This document shows, in pieces, positions 1 through 8,473 of a stretch of 64,000 nucleotides of DNA. The position numbers and the translations under genes were made by a program. Location of the stretch: the NCBI GenBank assembly GCA_028280345.1, contig JANQLY010000017.1, positions 1 to 64,000 of the forward strand. Reading direction: 5' to 3'. Source of the stretch: Pseudomonadales bacterium. GTDB taxonomy: Bacteria > Pseudomonadota > Gammaproteobacteria > Pseudomonadales > UBA7239. The notes below the pieces were generated by a model. It saw only the letters and a program-made list of their open reading frames with translations. It made no database searches and was not told the DNA's origin. The first letter of the stretch is position 1, and every line of letters starts with the position of its first letter.

Positions 1-153
1 AAAAAAAACAGGTTGTGGTATTGTCAGGTTTTTCATAACTGCTTTGCATCAAGATTGGTGTCATTTATTGCAAACTTGAGCTTCCTGCAAGCAACTTCAG
101 GTATTTACATTATAGGAAAATACCCGGGCCATCTATCGGGTTGTCTGTTTTGT

Positions 154-167
154 TTGATGTAGATTAA
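154..167 (+). promoter_or_regulatory. ANR/FNR box upstream of CBS-domain genes
   Basis: The sequence TTGATGTAGATTAA matches the FNR/ANR consensus TTGAT-N4-ATCAA with one mismatch. A weak -10-like TAAGCT begins 23 nt downstream at 191, close to class II spacing, and the first CBS gene starts at 307. The first 153 bases hold no gene that I can see, only a short inverted repeat (100-106 with 118-124). Confidence 0.55.
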
Positions 168-306
168 TTTTTTTATGAAGTTTTAAGAAATAAGCTTAGT
201 GTATTTTTATATACATAGATTTGGTTAAAGATTGATTGAAGTCAACGCATTACTTATTGCTGGTCGTTATCGTCAAGAACATATGCACCATCGAAAGGAG
301 ATGAAA

Positions 307-804
307 ATGATAGATGTTAGCGAAGTGATGACACCTGAGCCTTATACCCTTACGGAAGATGATTCGCTTAAAAAGGCGCGCGATTTAATGCTGAAAAAAC
401 ATATTCGTCATGTGCCGATAGTGGATGCTAATGGAGTGGTTGTCGGTGTGGTAAGCCATCGTGATGTTTTGGCAGCCAGCCAGTCAATTTTGCTTGATCA
501 GGATCAATGTGACCGTGACGAATACGACCATCAGGTGACGCTATCAAGCATTATGACGAAAGCGGTCAGGGTGGTAGATGTTCGTGATAGCCTGTTGTCA
601 GCAGCGATTTACCTGAAAAAACAAAATCATGATTGTCTGCCGGTAGTTGATGGGGCTGATCGGCGTATTGTCGGGATTCTCAGCAGTAGTGACTTGCTAG
701 ATTTGGCAATTCAATCCCTGGAATCCTCGGAGCAGCACAACGAAGGTTTTGAAGAAATGTATTTTTCTGATGATGAAGGCGCGCCTGACCTTGTATCAGT
801 TTAA
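307..804 (+). CDS. CBS-domain pair protein
   Basis: A 165-residue soluble protein made almost entirely of two CBS motifs. The first starts at DVSEVMTPEPYTLTEDDS and the second at IMTKAVRVVDVRDS. CBS pairs bind adenosine nucleotides and act as energy or redox sensors, and stand-alone versions usually modulate a partner protein. The start at 307 is chosen because AAGGAG (295-300) lies 6 nt upstream; the longer frame from 232 has no ribosome site. An ANR-type box 140 nt upstream suggests induction at low oxygen. A second CBS protein follows after 41 nt, so the two are probably co-transcribed. The partner is unknown. Confidence 0.85.
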   Translation: MIDVSEVMTPEPYTLTEDDSLKKARDLMLKKHIRHVPIVDANGVVVGVVSHRDVLAASQSILLDQDQCDRDEYDHQVTLSSIMTKAVRVVDVRDSLLSAAIYLKKQNHDCLPVVDGADRRIVGILSSSDLLDLAIQSLESSEQHNEGFEEMYFSDDEGAPDLVSV

Positions 805-845
805 AAAATGTTTTGATAAAAACTGGTTCTTGTGGGGTAGCGATT

Positions 846-1313
846 ATGTATAAATACGCCAAAGATATTATGACTGGTGATGTGTTCAGTGTCAGGCCGA
901 CAATGTCAGTTGTTGATATGGATGCAGAGCTGCTTAAAAGAGGTATTGGTGGTGCACCGGTGGTAGAGGATGGGAAATTGCTCGGTGTGGTTTCCCGTTC
1001 AGATATTGCCCGAAAATTGTCAGGTGATATTTCAAAAGATGCGGATTATATGTGGGGATCTGAGGGTTCTCTAATGTCTGTGTTGGTGGGTACCAACAAA
1101 AGTATCAAGCCAGCTGCGGAGAGCCTGCGCGAGCTCTGTGTGCGGGATATCATGACAGATAACAGTGTTTGTGTGGCTCCTGATGATCGAGTAGATGCAG
1201 TGGCAAAGCTTATGGTGAGCAAGAGAATTCACCGGGTGTTGGTGGCGGAGGAGGATAAGCTTGTCGGTATTATTTCATCTCTTGATATGGTTCGTATTGT
1301 CTATGAAACCTGA
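846..1313 (+). CDS. CBS-domain pair protein, second of tandem
   Basis: A 155-residue protein with two CBS motifs (YAKDIMTGDVFSVRPT near the N terminus, CVRDIMTDNSVCVAPDD in the second half). It resembles its upstream neighbour in architecture but is clearly diverged, and about 25 residues containing MWGSEGS separate its two motifs. The ATG at 846 is preferred to TTG 813 because alignable CBS sequence begins there; the ribosome site is weak (GGGGTAG). It probably shares a transcript with the gene at 307 and is followed by a strong terminator. The role is inferred as nucleotide-responsive regulation. Confidence 0.83.
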   Translation: MYKYAKDIMTGDVFSVRPTMSVVDMDAELLKRGIGGAPVVEDGKLLGVVSRSDIARKLSGDISKDADYMWGSEGSLMSVLVGTNKSIKPAAESLRELCVRDIMTDNSVCVAPDDRVDAVAKLMVSKRIHRVLVAEEDKLVGIISSLDMVRIVYET

Positions 1314-1334
1314 AGTTTTGTGAGTAGGTATTAG

Positions 1335-1369
1335 CATTAAAAGGGGGAGCGTTGCTCCCCCTTTTAATG
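1335..1369. terminator. Bidirectional Rho-independent terminator
   Basis: A perfect 16-bp stem (CATTAAAAGGGGGAGC at 1335-1350, complement at 1354-1369) with a 3-nt loop. A/T tracts lie inside both arms, so it can terminate the CBS operon from the left and hcp from the right. Confidence 0.9.
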
Positions 1370-1401
1370 TATCTTTTTGATTGGTTAAGACGTTTTATCT
1401 A

Positions 1402-3060
1402 TCAAGATGCCTTGAGTATCGCGTCTAGATCCTGCTGTGCATCTCCGGTGGTTTTTAAGGCAAACTTATCGACCAGCGTGTTGACAAGGTTTGGTGTCAG
1501 GTAGGCGGGCAGAGTAGGGCCAAGGTGAATGTTAGTGATGCCGAGAGATAGTAGTGTTAATAGAACGGCGGCAGCTTTTTGTTCAAACCAGGAAATGATC
1601 AGAGTTAAAGGCAAGTCGTTAACACTGCAATCAAATGCATCAGCAAGAGCTACGGCAATCTGGATTGCAGAGTAGCTATCGTTGCACTGACCAATATCGA
1701 GTAAGCGGGGAATGCCGCCGATATCACCGAAGCTTTGATTATTAAAACGATATTTGCCGCAACCGAGGGTCAGGATCACCGTGTCATCGGGCGTGTTTTC
1801 GGCGAAGTCGGTATAGTAGTTGCGACCGGGCTTGGCCCCATCACAGCCACCAATCAAAAAGAAGTGTTTGATTGAGCCACTTTTTACACCATCAATAACC
1901 TTATCGGCTACGCTCATTACAGTATTGCGTGCAAACCCAACTGTCACTGCACGTTCAATCTGGTCAGCAGAGAAGCCGTCTTCGTTAAGTGCACATTCAA
2001 TGACGGGGGAGAATTTATGATTTTCAATATGGGGAATGCCTTCCCAACCCACCGGACCGCAAGTAAAAATACGGTGGCTATAGCCATTGAGGTCAGGGTC
2101 AATCAGGCAATTTGATGTCATCACAATAGCACCGGGAAAATCGGCGAATTCCTGCTGTTGGTTCTGCCAGGCCGTGCCATAGTTTCCGACCAGATGAGGG
2201 TATTGCTTGAGTTTCGGATAGGCGTGTGCTGGCAGTAGCTCACCATGGGTATAGACATGGATACCCTTATCTTTGGTTTGTTCAAGAATGGCAGTGAGGT
2301 CGCGAATATCATGGCCGCTAACCAGAATAGCTTTGCCCTTGATCGGAGTTGTGCGCACCTCTGTAGGTTCAGGGTGGCCAAAGGTTTCGGTATGCCCGGT
2401 ATCGAGTAAGGCCATCACTTTGAGATTGAGTTCGCCAATGCCCATAGCGACTTCAAGCATTTTTTCAGCATCGGTCGGCTTGCCGGCAATAAAATTCAGA
2501 TATTTATGAAAGGTGCCGAATACATCTTCACTCTCCTGGCCAAGCACCATGGCGTGTTCGCAGTAGGCGCCGGTACCTTTCAGGCCGTATAGTAATAACA
2601 AGCGCAGACCGCGTATATCTTCATTAACATCACTGTATTCAATACTGGCTTCATCCGCCTGGGTGAGCAAGTCCTCAAGATTTGAAGCAGGTTCAAATAG
2701 TGCTGGTCCACTGATTTTCTCAGGTACGGCGTTGTTTTTCTTGCAGGCATCAAGATAAAGATCGCGGGCTTTGTTACGCATTGCCGCTGCTTCCTTGATC
2801 AGGCTGACAAATCGATTTGCATCAAAGTTTACGTTGGTTAGCGTAGTGAAAAAGGCTGGGGCGATGAACCTGTCAACCTCGTTATCAATAGCACCGTATT
2901 GTCTTGCGCGGTGTGCATATTGGCTGATGCCCTCAAGACAATAAATCAAAATATCCTGAAGCTCTGCGGTATCGGATTGTTTGCCGCACATGCCGCGTTT
3001 TAATTGGCAGCCGTTTAGACTTTCGTTTCGGACGGTTTGCTCGCACTGAATGCAATACAT
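1402..3060 (-). CDS. hcp: Hybrid cluster protein (hydroxylamine reductase)
   Basis: A 552-residue class II hybrid cluster protein. The N-terminal cysteines follow C-x2-C-x11-C-x6-C (Cys3, 6, 18, 25), the [2Fe-2S]-type arrangement of enterobacterial Hcp. The hybrid-cluster ligand motifs are present: TSNCLIDPD, FTCGPVGW, GGCDGAKPGR and LGCGKYRFN. Family members reduce nitric oxide (and hydroxylamine in vitro) in the cytoplasm and protect against nitrosative stress. The start is set at 3060 because family proteins begin M-[FY]-C and GGAG precedes it. Upstream lie an NsrR-like operator and an ANR box, and the nsrR gene. No hcr reductase is adjacent. Confidence 0.96.
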   Translation of the reverse strand: MYCIQCEQTVRNESLNGCQLKRGMCGKQSDTAELQDILIYCLEGISQYAHRARQYGAIDNEVDRFIAPAFFTTLTNVNFDANRFVSLIKEAAAMRNKARDLYLDACKKNNAVPEKISGPALFEPASNLEDLLTQADEASIEYSDVNEDIRGLRLLLLYGLKGTGAYCEHAMVLGQESEDVFGTFHKYLNFIAGKPTDAEKMLEVAMGIGELNLKVMALLDTGHTETFGHPEPTEVRTTPIKGKAILVSGHDIRDLTAILEQTKDKGIHVYTHGELLPAHAYPKLKQYPHLVGNYGTAWQNQQQEFADFPGAIVMTSNCLIDPDLNGYSHRIFTCGPVGWEGIPHIENHKFSPVIECALNEDGFSADQIERAVTVGFARNTVMSVADKVIDGVKSGSIKHFFLIGGCDGAKPGRNYYTDFAENTPDDTVILTLGCGKYRFNNQSFGDIGGIPRLLDIGQCNDSYSAIQIAVALADAFDCSVNDLPLTLIISWFEQKAAAVLLTLLSLGITNIHLGPTLPAYLTPNLVNTLVDKFALKTTGDAQQDLDAILKAS

Positions 3061-3091
3061 AGACAAGACTCCTGACACTGGTTTGAGAGTT

Positions 3092-3116
3092 AAACATATA
3101 TTAAAAATACATCTTT
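3092..3116 (-). promoter_or_regulatory. Candidate NsrR operator of hcp
   Basis: On the reverse strand one half-site reads AAGATGTATTT, which matches the NsrR half-site AAGATGYATTT. It is followed by an imperfect inverted half-site AATATATGTTT. It lies 32 nt upstream of the hcp start, where repressor binding would block transcription. Confidence 0.6.
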
Positions 3117-3148
3117 GTCAGAAGCTATAACCCTTAACCGGGATAAAC

Positions 3149-3162
3149 TTGATCTGGATTAA
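3149..3162 (-). promoter_or_regulatory. ANR/FNR box upstream of hcp
   Basis: TTGATCTGGATTAA on the forward strand has one mismatch to the FNR consensus. It sits 89 nt upstream of hcp and just past the nsrR stop. A reverse-strand TATAGC (3124-3129) is a possible -10, somewhat closer than ideal class II spacing. Confidence 0.55.
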
Positions 3163-3172
3163 GAGTTGTTGT

Positions 3173-3601
3173 TCAAAGTGCAATATTTAATGCCAGATTT
3201 TTTAATCTGGGCTTTTTGATAAGGTCGGAAAGATTGTATTGCTCCAGTTCGGCAAAAAATGCCCGCTGTGCTTGTGCGAGTATCGCAGGTAGACCACAGG
3301 CAGGTAGTACTTTGCAGTCGAGAGCCTTACAGTCGATTAATGCATCCCGCCCTTCCAATTCAGCGATTAGCGTACCGATGTTGATGTTCTCCGGCGAGCG
3401 CTTCAGCTGCATGCCGCCACCGTGGCCACGCCAGGTTTGTAGGTAGCCAGAAGTGGCTAATTGATGAACAATCTTTCTTAGATGGTCGTGGGAAATACTA
3501 TAGTAATCAGCCAGTTCAGCAAGTGTCACCAGCCGATCAGGGTAAAGTGCTACATAAAATAATACGCGAATGGCGTAATCGGTAAAGCGGCTTAAATGCA
3601 T
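3173..3601 (-). CDS. nsrR: Rrf2-family NO-sensing repressor NsrR
   Basis: A 142-residue Rrf2-type winged-helix regulator (FTDYAIRVLFYVAL at the N terminus; YSISHDHLRKIVHQLATSGY as the recognition region). The three cluster cysteines have spacing C-x4-C-x5-C (DCKALDCKVLPAC), the arrangement of Cys91/96/102 in NsrR, which binds an NO-sensitive Fe-S cluster. In this family, NO disrupts the cluster and relieves repression of detoxification genes. It sits directly upstream of hcp in the same orientation, with a candidate NsrR site between them. IscR is unlikely because the cysteine spacing and neighbourhood differ. Confidence 0.9.
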   Translation of the reverse strand: MHLSRFTDYAIRVLFYVALYPDRLVTLAELADYYSISHDHLRKIVHQLATSGYLQTWRGHGGGMQLKRSPENINIGTLIAELEGRDALIDCKALDCKVLPACGLPAILAQAQRAFFAELEQYNLSDLIKKPRLKNLALNIAL

Positions 3602-3681
3602 GGGCTCCTGTTAAAATTCCGGTCTATTAGCCGAAGCATAGCATAGCTCCAGCTAATAGACCGGCGGGGGGGCAGGTACAC

Positions 3682-4923
3682 CTAGCTTTCAGGATCAAAG
3701 GTGATTTGCATGGCCTTGATACCGTTAACGAAATAGTCGCGAACAAACTCTACAGGTTCTGCGAATTTGGGGTTTCGCAAGCGGGGTATAATTTCTTCAA
3801 ACATCACTTTGAGTTCGAGGCGGGCAAGATGGGCGCCGATACAGTAGTGCTCGCCGATGCCAAACGCGCGGTGTTGGTTGGCGAGATCCGGCATGTTTTT
3901 ATAGCGCTCCACATCAAACTTTTCCGGGTTCTCAAAAATTGCCGGATCGTGATTCATGGCATGCCAGTTAAGTACCATCTTATCGCCGGCTTTGAGTTGC
4001 TGACCTTCGAGTTCCACGTCTTCCATCACGGTACGGCGCATTTGTACAAAGGCAGGATTAAAACGCAGCATTTCCTCAATGGCATAGGGAATCATTTCCG
4101 GGTTGTCGACAAGTTTCTGCAGCTGGTCCGGATTTTCGATCAACAGGCGCATGCCGTGGGCAGTGACAGAGCGGGTGCTTTCATTACCCGCAGCAATTAG
4201 CATAAGGAAGAATAACTGGAATTCTTCCGGAGTGAGTTTTTCATCATCTACTTCGCCATCCAGTAGAGCGCCGACAATATCGCTGAGTGGTTCGGTTTTA
4301 TGCTTTTCAGCCAGTTTTGCGGCGTACTCATAGACCTTAATGGCAACTTCCTGTGCAGCGTTGTGACCTTCAGTTCCACTCATGTCTTCGTCTTCGGTAA
4401 AAAACATGACATTGGTCCATTCAAAGAACTGCTGCTTGTGTTCCATGGGAATGCCGCAAAGCTGCAGTATGGCAATTAAAGGCAATTCTGCTGCAACTTC
4501 GGTGACAAACTCACATTGACCCTTGCTGGCAACCTTGTCGACTACTTCTTTGGCTACCTTGCGAAAGGTTTCCTCATAGGATTCTACCGCTTTGGGGGTA
4601 AACGCATTGCGCGCAATGCGACGGTATTTGATGTGATCCGGCGGATCCATATTAACCATCATCAGGCGTTGCATTGCCATATCTTCTTCTGGCATTTCCT
4701 TGGGGACGGCGGTTTTGGCCTGACTGGAATATGTTAGTGGTGTTTTACATATCTGGTCGCCGAGATCGCGCTGCATCACAGCCCAGTAGGGAACATTTTC
4801 AATCGGGTCTTCAACATGGGCCAGCGCACCCGCCTGATCTCTGACTTCGTTGAATATTGCGTGATGTTTGCCGTCGGTAAAGATATCCGGGTCGAGCATA
4901 TTTCTGAATGGGCATTCTGACAT
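3682..4923 (-). CDS. Cytochrome P450
   Basis: A 413-residue soluble bacterial class I P450. The I-helix oxygen-activation motif is AAGNESTRS, the K-helix ExxR is EEMLR, and the heme-binding loop is FGIGEHYCIGAH with Cys361 as the thiolate ligand. The overall sequence resembles bacterial terpene or steroid hydroxylases (CYP125/142 or linalool-type groups), but the substrate cannot be read from sequence. No ferredoxin or ferredoxin reductase gene is adjacent, so electron partners must lie elsewhere. The start has an upstream GGAGTGA ribosome site. An ANR box at 5099 with a reverse-strand TATAAC -10 could drive it from a 140-nt leader. Confidence 0.95.
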   Translation of the reverse strand: MSECPFRNMLDPDIFTDGKHHAIFNEVRDQAGALAHVEDPIENVPYWAVMQRDLGDQICKTPLTYSSQAKTAVPKEMPEEDMAMQRLMMVNMDPPDHIKYRRIARNAFTPKAVESYEETFRKVAKEVVDKVASKGQCEFVTEVAAELPLIAILQLCGIPMEHKQQFFEWTNVMFFTEDEDMSGTEGHNAAQEVAIKVYEYAAKLAEKHKTEPLSDIVGALLDGEVDDEKLTPEEFQLFFLMLIAAGNESTRSVTAHGMRLLIENPDQLQKLVDNPEMIPYAIEEMLRFNPAFVQMRRTVMEDVELEGQQLKAGDKMVLNWHAMNHDPAIFENPEKFDVERYKNMPDLANQHRAFGIGEHYCIGAHLARLELKVMFEEIIPRLRNPKFAEPVEFVRDYFVNGIKAMQITFDPES

Positions 4924-5069
4924 AAGTCACTCCTTCTCGTTCGCGATCTGTAAATAAACTACCGCTCGCAACGTCATTACACCATCGGATAATGCGATTA
5001 AGCGAAAACGATTAAGATAAAATACTGACAGGTCCCGGCATGAATACAAGACGCGCCTGATAACAAGTC

Positions 5070-5112
5070 GTTATATTGCCTGGAAATAAATCTATTTATT
5101 GATATAGATTAA
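5070..5112. promoter_or_regulatory. ANR/FNR box between P450 and 2OG oxygenase
   Basis: TTGATATAGATTAA (5099-5112) is an ANR-type box with one mismatch. On the reverse strand TATAAC (5070-5075) lies 23 nt away, near class II -10 spacing, pointing to the P450. No good -10 is seen at that distance toward the oxygenase at 5173. Confidence 0.5.
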
Positions 5113-5172
5113 TAAAGTGTTGTGGGCTCTGCGGTGAAAATCTCATAAACAGAAAAACGATAGCGTGATTCA

Positions 5173-5985
5173 ATGAGAGAGCAGATACCGGCCTGGTATT
5201 TTGATGGTGAGCATCTTGCCGCACTGGCACGCCAGCACGCCGAAACATTTCAGCAAGCCATGCCGTACGAGCATGTGGTGATTGACGATTTTTTGCCAGC
5301 GGAGATTGCACAGCGTCTGGTTGATGAGTTTCCCGATCCGCAAGATATCGAATGGGATCGCGGTGACCAGGGGGATATGCGTGAAAATATTCGTAATCGT
5401 TATAAACTTGGTCATTCCAATGAGGAGGCATTTGGGCCCTTTACGCGCCATCTGATTTTACAGTTTTATTCTGCGACTTTTCTCGATTTTCTCGGGCAGC
5501 TTAGCGGCATAGCAGACTTTGTGATCGATCCACATTATCGCGGTGGTGGTTTGCACTCGACAGGCTGTGGTGGAAAGCTCATGGTACATGCAGATAAATC
5601 GCGCCACCCAAATAAAAAAATTGATCAGGTACTCAATTTGATCTACTTTTTGAACCCGGATTGGCAAGAGGATTATGGTGGGCATCTGGAAATCTGGGAT
5701 GAAGCATTCGAGCACTGCGCCGAGCGTATTTTGCCGGCATTAAACCGTGCGGTGTTTTTCAAATCGGGAACGAATACCTATCATGGTCATCCACAACCAC
5801 TCACATGTCCGCCAGATCGTCGCCGCAACTCTATAGCAATTTACTACTATATGATTGATCGGCCGCGTTCTGAACATTTTTCCGGATATAAGGGTTTTGT
5901 TGATTGGGTGCCGACAACTGTTGAGGAGCGAGCGTTGCCGTTGGAAGAAACACGCCCACAATTGTTCCGCTTTAACAAGAAGTAG
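5173..5985 (+). CDS. 2-oxoglutarate/Fe(II) oxygenase, prolyl-4-hydroxylase-like
   Basis: A 270-residue protein with the double-stranded beta-helix signature of Fe(II)/2OG oxygenases. The H-x-D metal pair is His139/Asp141 (MVHADKS), the distal histidine is in TYHGHP (His204 or 206), and a 2OG-binding arginine follows in DRRRNS (about 217-218). The pattern LIYFLNPDWQEDYGGHLEIWD is typical of the 2OG-FeII_Oxy_3 group, which includes protein and small-molecule hydroxylases; the upstream IDDFLP is also characteristic. The substrate is unknown. It is transcribed divergently from the P450 and convergent with two PhyH-type genes. Confidence 0.85.
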   Translation: MREQIPAWYFDGEHLAALARQHAETFQQAMPYEHVVIDDFLPAEIAQRLVDEFPDPQDIEWDRGDQGDMRENIRNRYKLGHSNEEAFGPFTRHLILQFYSATFLDFLGQLSGIADFVIDPHYRGGGLHSTGCGGKLMVHADKSRHPNKKIDQVLNLIYFLNPDWQEDYGGHLEIWDEAFEHCAERILPALNRAVFFKSGTNTYHGHPQPLTCPPDRRRNSIAIYYYMIDRPRSEHFSGYKGFVDWVPTTVEERALPLEETRPQLFRFNKK

Positions 5986-6018
5986 AAAACAGTCGTTGAA
6001 TAATTAAAAACAGATTTT

Positions 6019-6816
6019 CTAATTGACAATCAGTGCTTCGCAATCCAGACACTGTTGCAAATGACGCATGCGTGATGTGTTTGCTTTATCGATCATTTCC
6101 GGACCATAGAGCATGCCGGTATAAGCTTTCAGTTCTCCCATTAATTTGGCTAGCGAGGGCAGGTCGCTGTCGGCAAAACGCTCGGAGGCGCAAATGGTCA
6201 TCATGCGTCGTGGGCCTTTGGTATTGCACGTAGCGTGTTTAAGACGATAGTCGAATACAATCAAATCACCGGGCTTTGTCGGCACCGCGGTAGCGGGAAT
6301 ATCTGCAGCGCTGAGCCCGTAATTTTTTTCCGGAGTATAAACGTTTTTTTCTAGAGTGCGCGCAAAACTGTCGTCCCAGTGATGAGAGCCGGGAATTACG
6401 CGCAGACAACCGGAGTCGGTATCGACCGGGTCGAGATAGAACAACATCTTCAGATGTTGGTAATTAAAGTCGATGTTATATAGATCAGTATGCCAATAGG
6501 TGTCACTGGAAAAAATATTGCCTTCACTGGTACGATAAAGGTAGTCGTTACCGAGCAGGCTTGAAAAGATGCCGTCCACCACCGGGTGGTCGACGAGGTT
6601 CACAAGTTCAGAGTCGTTTTCAATAAATTGCATCAGTACTTTTCTGATTTTGTTGTAATGCGCTTCGTGAACCCAGTCAATCACCTGCTCGCTACGGTGT
6701 GCGAATAAATTGTCAAAGCGCTGGCTGATCCAGTCGATCTCTGTAGCGAAAATATTTTCGAGTTTGATAAAACCAAAGGTCTGGAAGTAATCTATTTGTT
6801 GTGTACTAAGTTGCAT
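6019..6816 (-). CDS. Phytanoyl-CoA dioxygenase (PhyH) family protein
   Basis: A 265-residue PhyH-fold oxygenase. The metal triad is His109/Asp111 (WHTD) and His194 (LKHAT), with the 2OG-binding Arg203/204 in GPRRMM. CLRVIPGSHHWDD is the usual PhyH loop. The family hydroxylates CoA esters, ectoine, halogenated or secondary-metabolite substrates using O2 and 2-oxoglutarate. It forms a two-gene pair with the paralogue at 6837 (20-nt gap, upstream gene first). No ectoine or CoA-ligase gene is nearby, so the substrate is open. Confidence 0.87.
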   Translation of the reverse strand: MQLSTQQIDYFQTFGFIKLENIFATEIDWISQRFDNLFAHRSEQVIDWVHEAHYNKIRKVLMQFIENDSELVNLVDHPVVDGIFSSLLGNDYLYRTSEGNIFSSDTYWHTDLYNIDFNYQHLKMLFYLDPVDTDSGCLRVIPGSHHWDDSFARTLEKNVYTPEKNYGLSAADIPATAVPTKPGDLIVFDYRLKHATCNTKGPRRMMTICASERFADSDLPSLAKLMGELKAYTGMLYGPEMIDKANTSRMRHLQQCLDCEALIVN

Positions 6817-6836
6817 AGTTTCATGGTTGCCGATAA

Positions 6837-7580
6837 CTAGCGATAGTCGGGATCAGAACTGGCTTCGGCAATCTCGTAGTCCCGGTCGCCGAAAATAAAC
6901 GAAACAGAGCGACGCGTGTTGCCGCTAAACTGCACTGCATGCCACAGTCTCGGGTCGAAGATAATCACATCACCAGGTTCTGTGGGAATTTGTTGGCAGG
7001 GGATATCTTTCATGTCCAGATCAAGCGTGTCGCCTGGGGTGCGTATATTTTTTTTAAGTTTTTTGTGGAAAACGTCGGTATGGTGGTGGCTGCCTGGAAT
7101 AACCCGAAATGCGTCCTCGCCAATTTTGCCGGCTTCGAAATAAAAAATAATTTTTACGCTAGCGCTGTTATAGGAAAGTCCGATCAGATCGGTATGCCAG
7201 CGAGTGCCGCAAGCAAAGATGTTTGCGTCACTGCCGACGAGTTTATAGTCTGAACCAAGCAGTGTACTGACAATCGCGCCGAGTCGCGGGTCATGCGAAA
7301 GGGCATCAATTTCAGAGCTTTTCTCGACAATATGCGGCATGATTTGTCGCGGCAGGTTGGCATGGGTTTCGTGTTGCCAGTGAACGATACTGTCCTGGTA
7401 AGTTTTAAAGGTTTCGTCAAAGGCTGTGGACAGAGCGGAGATATCCTCACGCAACAGGCCGGAGAGTTTCAGGTAACCAAATAATTTGAAAAAGGCCTGT
7501 TGTTCGTTGCTGAGTCCGGAGTTTTCTGTTTCGAATGCCGGCTCGAATAATGGGATGGTGGCGCTTCTCTGTGTTTGCAT
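6837..7580 (-). CDS. Phytanoyl-CoA dioxygenase (PhyH) family protein
   Basis: A 247-residue PhyH-type oxygenase with His129/Asp131 (RWHTD), distal His214 (LWHAV) and Arg223/224 (NTRRSV), so all catalytic positions are intact. It shares the VIPGSHH loop and helical N-terminal region (HWQHETHANLPRQI) with its downstream paralogue. The pair therefore likely arose by duplication and acts on related substrates. It is the first oxygenase gene after the hemerythrin-domain gene (18-nt gap) and may be read from the ANR-linked promoter at 8284-8325. That would be notable for an O2-consuming enzyme. Confidence 0.87.
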   Translation of the reverse strand: MQTQRSATIPLFEPAFETENSGLSNEQQAFFKLFGYLKLSGLLREDISALSTAFDETFKTYQDSIVHWQHETHANLPRQIMPHIVEKSSEIDALSHDPRLGAIVSTLLGSDYKLVGSDANIFACGTRWHTDLIGLSYNSASVKIIFYFEAGKIGEDAFRVIPGSHHHTDVFHKKLKKNIRTPGDTLDLDMKDIPCQQIPTEPGDVIIFDPRLWHAVQFSGNTRRSVSFIFGDRDYEIAEASSDPDYR

Positions 7581-7598
7581 GTTTATTGTTATCTTTTG

Positions 7599-8246
7599 TT
7601 ATACCGTAATATTTTCAATGAGTGACCGTCGTTTATTAGCTTTTGCAATCGGGCTGCGTTGCCGAATACTGTTGAGTAATAAATCAAACTGACGCTGGCT
7701 TTCCGGGCCTGCACTAAACAGTGGGTCCTGTTGCAGAGCCATGCAGCTTGCGATATTCCACCAGTCGCCTGCTTCGAGGCGGGCAAGGGTGGGGAAAATA
7801 TAGCGGTTTTCTATGTCAATATGATGCTTTTGCATGGCGATATAGCGATTGAACAGTGTCTCATCACTCTCCGTTAGTGGAATCTGCCGGGTTATCCAGT
7901 CGAGGATGGTGCGTATCCGGGGGGTTTCCTGTTCCAACAGTTTATGCTGCTGTCGCAATTGTTGAATGATATGGTGTGGACCGAGATTGTTCGCTTCACA
8001 AAAGTTAAACGCGGCCTCTTCCAGTGGGTGGTGGTAATGTTCCGGATAAGCCTGGATATAGTCCACAGCCTGGCACATCAGGCTAATGGTACCGGGGCTG
8101 TGCTCGGGGTCGTTCTCACTGCGCCAGCTATAGAATGTGTCACACAAAATATCTATAACAAGGCGCAAATTAATATGATCGGTTTGCAGCTGTTTGAACA
8201 GTGTGCGGGTTTTGACCTTGCCGTCTTGTGATACACATTCCATCAT
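7599..8246 (-). CDS. Hemerythrin HHE-domain protein
   Basis: A 215-residue all-helical protein with the spaced His/Glu ligands of a di-iron hemerythrin domain: DHINLRLVID, YPEHYHHPLEEAAF, QQHKLLEQE and HHIDIENRYIFPTL. Proteins of this type bind O2 or NO or help repair iron centres damaged by nitrosative stress (YtfE/DnrN-like roles), but this protein lacks the YtfE N-terminal ScdA domain. I prefer the ATG at 8246 (GGAG 6 nt upstream) over 8258. A perfect ANR box and TACAAT -10 lie upstream, and the neighbours nsrR/hcp, hemN and anr fit an O2/NO role. Confidence 0.88.
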   Translation of the reverse strand: MMECVSQDGKVKTRTLFKQLQTDHINLRLVIDILCDTFYSWRSENDPEHSPGTISLMCQAVDYIQAYPEHYHHPLEEAAFNFCEANNLGPHHIIQQLRQQHKLLEQETPRIRTILDWITRQIPLTESDETLFNRYIAMQKHHIDIENRYIFPTLARLEAGDWWNIASCMALQQDPLFSAGPESQRQFDLLLNSIRQRSPIAKANKRRSLIENITV

Positions 8247-8283
8247 GGGGCACTCCATGGTTATGGTTTCTCTTCTGATAGAT

Positions 8284-8325
8284 ATTGTAGATTTCTACAC
8301 GGCAGGGGCAGTTGATAGAAGTCAA
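8284..8325 (-). promoter_or_regulatory. ANR-dependent promoter of hemerythrin gene
   Basis: TTGATAGAAGTCAA (8312-8325) is a full FNR/ANR palindrome. On the reverse strand TACAAT (8284-8289) follows at a 22-nt gap, exactly class II spacing, and the start codon is at 8246. Confidence 0.8.
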
Positions 8326-8425
8326 TATCTCTTCAGCAAATACCATTGCCCGAATAATTACCGAAGAGGGCTTTAACCTGGGAAGTTAGTGGGTCTTTAT
8401 CTGGTGCAAGCCATTTCTGGCTTTA

Positions 8426-8466
8426 TTGATTTAGGTCATGGCAGCACAGGGGGAAATGCATATGCT
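8426..8466 (+). promoter_or_regulatory. ANR-linked promoter of hemN
   Basis: TTGATTTAGGTCAT (8426-8439) is an imperfect ANR box. TATGCT (8461-8466) follows 21 nt later at class II spacing. The predicted transcript start (about 8473) would almost coincide with the hemN ATG at 8474, which implies a leaderless or very short-leader mRNA. Confidence 0.55.
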
Positions 8467-8473
8467 GTGAACA

